Below are positions 15,101-18,581 of a stretch of 18,581 nucleotides of DNA, one piece after another (the stretch's first letter is position 1; every line of letters starts with the position of its first letter). The stretch spans positions 1-18,581 of the forward strand of contig CANHKJ010000029.1 in the NCBI GenBank assembly GCA_947460915.1, read 5' to 3'. This DNA is from Verrucomicrobiia bacterium. GTDB taxonomy: Bacteria > Verrucomicrobiota > Verrucomicrobiia > Verrucomicrobiales > Akkermansiaceae. A model generated the notes under the pieces. It searched no databases and had not been told where the DNA came from. It worked only from the letters and a program-made list of their open reading frames with translations. Both the position numbers and the translations under genes were made by a program.

Positions 15101-15114
15101 AACTTGCGCAAGTT
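15101..15114. promoter_or_regulatory. 14-bp perfect palindrome AACTTGCGCAAGTT, operator candidate
   Basis: It lies directly after the terS stop and 19 nt before the next start codon, followed by TTGACA (15115-15120). A perfect 14-bp palindrome in a short gap suits a dimeric HTH protein. The stem is too short and AT-rich at its ends to be a strong terminator. Confidence 0.45.
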
Positions 15115-15133
15115 TTGACACCACGCAAAGGGC

Positions 15134-15367
15134 ATGAACATCGAACCACCTCGCAACCTCTCACAAGAACGTATTGCCGCCGCCTATGGGGTATCAAGTG
15201 CAACATTGCGAGAATGGAAAGCACGGGGCATCTCGAAAGACGACTTGCTCGATCCCCTCACCCTTGCGCCCAAACTCCGAGCCAAGGCGCAACGCAACTC
15301 CCCCCGCCTGCGATTACTCGAAAACAAAACCAACGCTCTACTGATTCAATTCAGACTCTCAATCTAA
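15134..15367 (+). CDS. Mini-HTH protein resembling the TerS N-terminal domain
   Basis: 77 residues. RIAAAYGVSSATLREWKARG is an HTH that aligns with the N-terminal HTH of the small terminase gene just upstream (shared I-A--x-G-x--x-T-L--W---G-I pattern). The remainder is basic and short, without the helical oligomer region of TerS. AAAGGG precedes the ATG. It may be a duplicated DNA-binding domain acting as regulator or competitor of packaging, or an unrelated small regulator. Function is inferred only. Confidence 0.6.
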   Translation: MNIEPPRNLSQERIAAAYGVSSATLREWKARGISKDDLLDPLTLAPKLRAKAQRNSPRLRLLENKTNALLIQFRLSI

Positions 15368-15780
15368 CCAAAACACAAACCAATGCAGAACAAAGCACCA
15401 TCATCCTTGTTTGCCAATAAATCCGACTTGCTGGCAGCACAAAAAAGAATCTCCGACCTAGAGGCGGAACTTGCCACCGTTCGCAAGTCACCGCTAGGGG
15501 CGAAGATTGCAGCCCTGCAAACGCAATGCACCGCCTTGCAAAAGGAGAACGCCGCACTGAAAGCGCGACCACTCGCAGTTGCTCCCAAGACCGCTACAAA
15601 TGCCGCTACAGCCCCTGCCGTTCCACTTGCCACTAGTGAAGCATGGAAGCCCTCAGCACCGCCCCCAACGCTCACTAGAGAGCAATTCGCGCAATTATCG
15701 CCAACCGATAAAATGTCCTTTTCCAAAGCAGGCGGCAGAATTCTCTAACTTCATTGGCGCGCCCTAACCAAAACCAAACA
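15364..15780 (+). repeat. Repeated A/C-rich leaders before two late genes (15364-15382 and 15764-15780)
   Basis: CTAACCAAAACACAAACCA (15364-15382) and CTAACCAAAACCAAACA (15764-15780) each begin near or shortly after the stop of the gene before and lie upstream of the starts at 15383 and 15796. Only the two ends of this span are the repeat; the middle is the coiled-coil gene. Confidence 0.5.
15383..15748 (+). CDS. Coiled-coil protein with phage-like C-terminal motif
   Basis: 121 residues. Residues about 14-60 form a heptad-rich coiled coil (DLLAAQKRISDLEAELATVR and AALQTQCTALQKENAALKA), then an Ala/Pro/Thr-rich linker, then a C-terminal module with EQFAQLSPTDKMSFSKAGG. Endings of the form 'F..LSP.dKm.F.kaGG' recall short phage proteins near head genes (from memory). 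A scaffold or capsid-assembly modifier is possible; no known domain is certain. The ATG has no Shine-Dalgarno but is preceded by an A/C-rich leader shared with the next gene. Confidence 0.65.
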   Translation: MQNKAPSSLFANKSDLLAAQKRISDLEAELATVRKSPLGAKIAALQTQCTALQKENAALKARPLAVAPKTATNAATAPAVPLATSEAWKPSAPPPTLTREQFAQLSPTDKMSFSKAGGRIL

Positions 15781-15795
15781 ATAGAATAAATTAAG

Positions 15796-16242
15796 ATGAG
15801 CAAAACAAAAACACCTCGACTATCCGCAGAAATCCGCGATGAAATCACCTCAACAGAACCCTATTTACGCAAAGCACGAGTGGTTTTACTTGGCGCAAGG
15901 CTCGACGCACAGCGCGCCGCAAAGCAATGCGTAAATGGCTTAATCTGGGGTGATTCGGGCGACCTCGACGAACCATTATCGGGCGCATTTTTAGACCTTG
16001 GCAAGCACCTCGCCGAGGCGGCAAATTTGGCTTTCTTTGTCCAGGCACTGGAACAGGACGAAACAGTTCAGGAAGCCATGCATCGGCTTGTTCCGCTCTA
16101 TGCCGAACTCGCCCAAGCCACCGACACCGAACGCGCAGCACAAGCCGCAGAACGCGCAGCATGGCAGGAGCGGGAAAATGCCAAGCAGGAAGCACTAGCC
16201 AAAGCAGTCGCAGCAATCGAAGCAGAATTTGCAAACGCATAA
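15796..16242 (+). CDS. Unknown helical late protein
   Basis: 148 residues, almost wholly helical by composition, with a long Ala/Glu/Arg-rich C-terminal coiled segment (ERAAQAAERAAWQERENAKQ). The central part is less charged (LIWGDSGDLDEPLSGAFLDL). No family recognised. It lacks a Shine-Dalgarno. It is followed after 4 nt by the next gene's ATG, so the two are likely translated together. Confidence 0.65.
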   Translation: MSKTKTPRLSAEIRDEITSTEPYLRKARVVLLGARLDAQRAAKQCVNGLIWGDSGDLDEPLSGAFLDLGKHLAEAANLAFFVQALEQDETVQEAMHRLVPLYAELAQATDTERAAQAAERAAWQERENAKQEALAKAVAAIEAEFANA

Positions 16243-16246
16243 AATT

Positions 16247-16805
16247 ATGTCAAACATCAACCTAGAACGGGTCAACCCCATCGAAAATCTCAAGATCGAA
16301 ATCGATCTTGCCCGCCGAACACCTGGAGGCAATCCGCGCGGCTGTGGAAAAAATCGACATACTGACCGAGCGCGCAAGCAAGTGTAATCCCGTAGCCTTG
16401 TATGCGTATGCAAAGGAAGTTTTCCGCGCCCACGCTCAAGGTCAGATCGACCTCGCAAACGCCATCGGCATTTCAGCCCTCGTAGGTCACAGCGATTTAC
16501 AACGGCGCGAAATTTCAGAGCGACTGGTCGCCGCGATCAAAACAGAAGAAGCCGCCGCACAATCATCCGCTGTGCCATCGGTCATTGCTGCGTTCACTCT
16601 AAAAGCCGAGGAGCTGCGGAAACGAACCGCCGCGATTGAAGCCAGAGAGCAAGAGGACGCAGAAGTCTGCGGCTTGCCTTACGAGGCGTCCGAGACTTGC
16701 AAGCGCATGCGAGCAACGTTCTTGCACCAACTGGAAAGGTTGCGAGAGATCCGCGACAAAGGGTTGCTCCCTAGCAAAGCAGAGCTGCGCGACCTACTCC
16801 GATAA
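16247..16805 (+). CDS. Unknown helical protein, two frames (apparent +1 frameshift near 16307)
   Basis: An ATG at 16247, 4 nt after the previous stop, opens a frame that begins MSNINLERVNPIENLKIEID but ends at 16387 after only 46 codons. The +1 frame from 16308 (first possible start TTG, no ribosome site; an in-frame TAG lies upstream) runs 165 residues to 16805, beginning LPAEHLEAIRAAVEKIDIL. Joining them at CTT (16307-16309), read as a slip to TTG, gives one 185-residue helical protein, with DLPAEHLEAI across the join. So it is either one gene with an indel or sequencing error, or a programmed +1 shift, or a short and a long overlapping gene. The long part ends in a basic LLPSKAELRDLLR. Function is unknown. 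Confidence 0.6.
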
Positions 16806-16839
16806 CCTTCGCATCAGTTTACTCATCGACTCGATGCAG

Positions 16840-16876
16840 CCGCCTGTGGTTTTGTTTTCCCGCAGGCGGTTTTTTT
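16840..16876 (+). terminator. Strong rho-independent terminator closing the element's rightward genes
   Basis: CCGCCTGTGG (16840-16849) pairs with CCGCAGGCGG (16860-16869), including one U-G pair, around a T-rich 10-nt loop, followed by seven T (16870-16876). It lies 35 nt after the last stop. Confidence 0.88.
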
Positions 16877-16917
16877 GCCTTGGTGGAAAATATTAAAAAT
16901 GTTAGAGATGCAAGAAA

Positions 16918-16943
16918 GTGCCTACACTTAGTGCCTACACTTG
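16918..16943 (+). repeat. Integrase arm-type sites, right tandem pair
   Basis: GTGCCTACACTTA (16918-16930) and GTGCCTACACTTG (16931-16943) are exactly tandem. They match the single copy at 9566-9578 and sit about 50 nt inside attR. Confidence 0.65.
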
Positions 16944-16959
16944 CATTCACCCCTAAAGG

Positions 16960-16995
16960 AAAAAACCCTTAAACCGTTGAGGTTTAAGGGTTTTT
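16960..16995 (-). terminator. Element-supplied terminator for tRNA-Asn
   Basis: A perfect 15-bp stem (16961-16975 with 16981-16995; loop GTTGA). On the minus strand it follows the tRNA 3' end and runs into a T tract. It replaces the tRNA's own terminator, now at 9419-9456. Confidence 0.75.
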
Positions 16996-17031
16996 ATTGG
17001 CTCGGGTTCTAGGATTCGAACCTAGGACCTA
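16993..17031. repeat. attR: 39-bp direct repeat within tRNA-Asn
   Basis: Identical to 9454-9492. Here the repeat forms the 3' part of the intact tRNA gene, so insertion leaves tRNA-Asn functional. Confidence 0.92.
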
Positions 17032-17072
17032 ATGGTTAACAGCCATCCGCTCTACCGCTGAGCTAAACCCGA
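16998..17072 (-). tRNA. tRNA-Asn(GTT)
   Basis: 75 nt with encoded CCA. Acceptor TCGGGTT/AACCCGA, discriminator G, D-stem GCTC/GAGC, anticodon stem GATGG/CCATT (one G-U) with loop CTGTTAA (anticodon GTT), T-stem CTAGG/CCTAG with loop TTCGAAT. All arms pair. It is the integration target of the element; its 3' 34 nt lie in the 39-bp attR repeat. Confidence 0.96.
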
Positions 17073-17390
17073 TTTTTTTTTGCGTTGCAGTTACCTGCGC
17101 GGCGCGGCAGAAGAAAACATTTTCCCTGAGTAGGGTCAAGAAAAAATCACAATAAATTTTCATATTTTTTCTAGCCCTTGATTTTTCAAGGCAAGCAGGA
17201 CGAGAGGATCAAAATACTCGCTCAAATAATTCGAATGAAAGCGCAATCTAATCAGAAAAAATTCTTTCATCAAAGAAACGGTCCCTAACAATTTTCTTCA
17301 AGGCCCAAAGCATCCCCTGATGATTTATGTAATTCCATCACGAGGCAGTGATCAAGAACCGCTCAGCCATTCTCGAATGCCAGACACAAA
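17073..17390. other. Non-coding region between the two tRNA genes
   Basis: AT-rich sequence without a credible gene. It should hold the leftward promoter of tRNA-Asn. A 6-bp hairpin CCTTGA-TTTT-TCAAGG lies at 17176-17191. I see nothing else firm. Confidence 0.5.
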
Positions 17391-17441
17391 AAACCGCTAG
17401 GTATGAAAACCGAGCGGTTAAATACTCAGCAAGCTGAGTAT
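17391..17441 (-). terminator. Terminator of tRNA-Pro with a preceding hairpin
   Basis: On the minus strand, a 9-bp hairpin ATACTCAGC/GCTGAGTAT with a 2-nt spacer (17422-17441) is followed by AACCGCT...AGCGGT with a T tract (stem 17392-17398 / 17413-17419). The second is a standard rho-independent terminator. Confidence 0.7.
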
Positions 17442-17485
17442 ATTGTGACTGCTTCTTGGGAACAAGCAATCGAATGATGATGTAG

Positions 17486-17562
17486 TGGTCGGGGCGGCCA
17501 GATTCGAACTGACGACTTCCTGCTCCCAAAGCAGGCGCTCTACCAGGCTGAGCTACGCCCCG
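17486..17562 (-). tRNA. tRNA-Pro(TGG)
   Basis: 77 nt with encoded CCA. Acceptor CGGGGCG/CGCCCCG, discriminator A, D-stem GCTC/GAGC, anticodon stem CCTGC/GCAGG with loop TTTGGGA (anticodon TGG), T-stem GTCAG/CTGGC (one T-G) with loop TTCGAAT. Confidence 0.96.
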
Positions 17563-17776
17563 AACGGGGCGGCGACTCTGATCAAAACTCGCTCGTATGG
17601 CAAGACAATTTTTGGTGTTTCTTGAAAAAAGTTTTTCAAGCTTGTGATTCTAACAAAAAACCTCGCTTTCTCATCCGCTCTGCTGTGCTTATTTGCTTAT
17701 GATGGAGCAACAAAAGCGCATCGAAGCGCAAGCGCTGCGTAGCTCAGGACAGCGACATCGAGCACACTGTCCCTCT

Positions 17777-18581
17777 ATGAAATCTTGCACACACTGCAAC
17801 ACCGCCTTCTCACCGCGCAGCGATGAAGATCGTTTTTGTTGTCATGGATGCGAATTCGTTTACCAGATGATCAATGATCAAGGACTGGATCAGTTTTATA
17901 CATTGAAACAGGGCTTAGCGACCGTGCCCGTGAAGAGTCGCCCTTTTGAAGAGCATGATTTCTCATGGCTGCCCGCAATGATCGTAACTGCCGAGGCCGA
18001 GGCGAAGGAAGAAGCGAACTTGGATCTGGCCCTAGATGGGATTTCCTGCGTGGGTTGCGTATGGATGATCGAAACCATCTTTGCGAGTTATTCAGGCTCA
18101 ATACGTGCATCCGCTCACCCGACTCAGGGCCTGCTGCATCTTGAATGGCTGCCGAGCCATTGTGATATCGCCGCATTCTTGAAAGAGATCACGCAATTTG
18201 GCTACGTCGCTGCACCTCGCGATCAGCGATCAGGTCATGGTGAACAGCAAAAACTGATGGCGCGCATGGGCTTGTGCGGGGCCTTCGCCTTGAATGCGAT
18301 GGCGTTTTCTCTGCCGACTTATTTTGGCATGCCGCGCGATTTCATGTTCGCCGATTTGTTTCGCCTCATCACATTTCTCTCTGCCACTTTCGCAATACTG
18401 GTGGGCGGCACGTGGTTCATGAAAAAAGCTTGGCGAGCTTTGCAAATGGCTACCGTACACATCGATTTACCGATCGCGCTGGGACTCATCGCCGCGTATA
18501 TTGGCTCGATCATTGGCTGGTTGATGGATGCGGAGGGACTCCTGTATTTTGACTTCGTAGCGATGTTTGTTTTCCTGATGC
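17777..18581 (+). CDS. ccoI: Copper-translocating P-type ATPase, CcoI/FixI type (3' end beyond window)
   Basis: An open frame of 268 codons from the ATG at 17777 to the window end. The N-terminus has the metal-binding domain typical of CcoI-like ATPases: Cys4 and Cys7 (SCTHCNT), then Cys21, Cys22 and Cys25 (FCCHGCEFVYQMI). A ferredoxin-like heavy-metal domain follows with GISCVGCVWMIE (Cys91, Cys94). The first transmembrane helices start near MGLCGAFALNAMAFSLPTYF, then FLSATFAILVGGTWFM and PIALGLIAAYIGSIIGWLM. These pumps export Cu(I) and supply cbb3-type cytochrome oxidase assembly. The phosphorylation and ATP-binding domains lie beyond the window. In-frame ATGs at 17699 and 17702 would add about 25 poorly conserved residues, and no start has a good ribosome site. 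Confidence 0.87.
   Translation, partial: MKSCTHCNTAFSPRSDEDRFCCHGCEFVYQMINDQGLDQFYTLKQGLATVPVKSRPFEEHDFSWLPAMIVTAEAEAKEEANLDLALDGISCVGCVWMIETIFASYSGSIRASAHPTQGLLHLEWLPSHCDIAAFLKEITQFGYVAAPRDQRSGHGEQQKLMARMGLCGAFALNAMAFSLPTYFGMPRDFMFADLFRLITFLSATFAILVGGTWFMKKAWRALQMATVHIDLPIALGLIAAYIGSIIGWLMDAEGLLYFDFVAMFVFLM

Larger units (their letters stand above)
9454..17031. mobile_element. Integrated phage-satellite-like element (PICI-like), about 7.5 kb, in tRNA-Asn
   Basis: The limits are set by a perfect 39-bp direct repeat containing the 3' end of tRNA-Asn. Inside are a complete tyrosine integrase next to attL, a leftward HTH regulator facing a rightward early operon, an SF3-like helicase, an origin-like region directly after it, a Nu1-like small terminase subunit, and several small unknown genes up to a strong terminator. 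No gene for large terminase, portal, capsid, tail or lysis is present. This is the gene order and gene set of phage-inducible chromosomal islands, although the family members are not close to any I can name. Alternatives are a decayed prophage or an integrative plasmid. Against decay: nearly all genes are intact and tightly packed. Against a plasmid: no mobilisation or partition gene, and a terminase subunit is present. Confidence 0.85.

Noticed and set aside
15756..15763. GGCGCGCC palindrome between two late genes
   Set aside because: A single 8-bp GC palindrome in a GC-rich spot with no partner copies; not enough to call a site.
16401..16413. TATGCGTATGCAA, 13 nt identical to 11530-11542 in the divergent control region
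   Set aside because: This copy encodes Tyr-Ala-Tyr-Ala-Lys inside a gene and lacks the CGCAT half of the dyad, so chance is the simpler explanation. It would be worth counting in relatives.
9454..17031. CRISPR array, toxin-antitoxin pair or known defence gene as cargo
   Set aside because: I found no regularly spaced repeats, and none of the small proteins shows a toxin, nuclease or other defence motif I can identify.
17338..17529. 63-codon minus-strand open frame
   Set aside because: It overlaps tRNA-Pro and its terminator; no independent gene evidence.
17621..17640. Inverted repeat CTTGAAAAA-AG-TTTTTCAAG upstream of the copper ATPase gene
   Set aside because: All-AT stem with a 2-nt centre, no T tract and no matching copy nearby; it could be an operator but nothing here supports one over chance in AT-rich DNA.

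Overview
The window looks like a Gram-negative bacterial chromosome, most likely from the Verrucomicrobiota. The best lineage marker is a run of three pseudopilin-like genes (4693-7147) that resembles the 'Verru_Chthon cassette' families I know from that phylum. A CcoI-type copper ATPase and two lipoproteins fit a Gram-negative host. Host genes mostly lack recognisable Shine-Dalgarno sequences. These points are inference; no rRNA is present.

Left chromosomal part (1-9345). Reading leftward: galE (7234-8247), three pseudopilin-like genes (4693-7147), an N-acetylglutamate-synthase-like protein (3521-4636), then an oligopeptide ABC transporter operon of lipoprotein, OppB and OppC, the last cut by the window edge. 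A Tyr/Ser-rich lipoprotein gene (8362-9264) reads rightward and ends at a clear terminator.

Integrated element (9454-17031). A 39-bp perfect direct repeat (9454-9492 and 16993-17031) carries the 3' end of a tRNA-Asn gene and marks attL and attR of an element of about 7.5 kb. It encodes a complete tyrosine integrase, a leftward HTH + DUF3102-like regulator, and a divergent early operon: a small HTH/excisionase-like protein, two unknown proteins and an SF3-like helicase ATPase. The operon genes are joined by ATGA overlaps, and three of them have GGAGG ribosome sites. Next comes an origin-like region, an AT-rich stretch flanked by inverted TGCGGG iterons. The late-looking row follows: a winged-HTH-like protein, a Nu1-like small terminase subunit, a mini-HTH protein resembling the terminase N-terminus, a coiled-coil protein and two helical proteins, the last with an apparent frameshift. 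A strong terminator closes the row. No large terminase, portal, capsid or tail gene is present. The layout (integrase, divergent switch, Rep helicase, origin just after rep, small terminase) parallels phage-inducible chromosomal islands. My main inference is that this is a phage satellite that would redirect packaging of a helper phage.

Right chromosomal part (17032-18581). The intact tRNA-Asn(GTT) is rebuilt at the right junction. It is followed by tRNA-Pro(TGG) with its terminator and by the 5' part of a copper-exporting P-type ATPase gene of CcoI/FixI type, which runs off the window.
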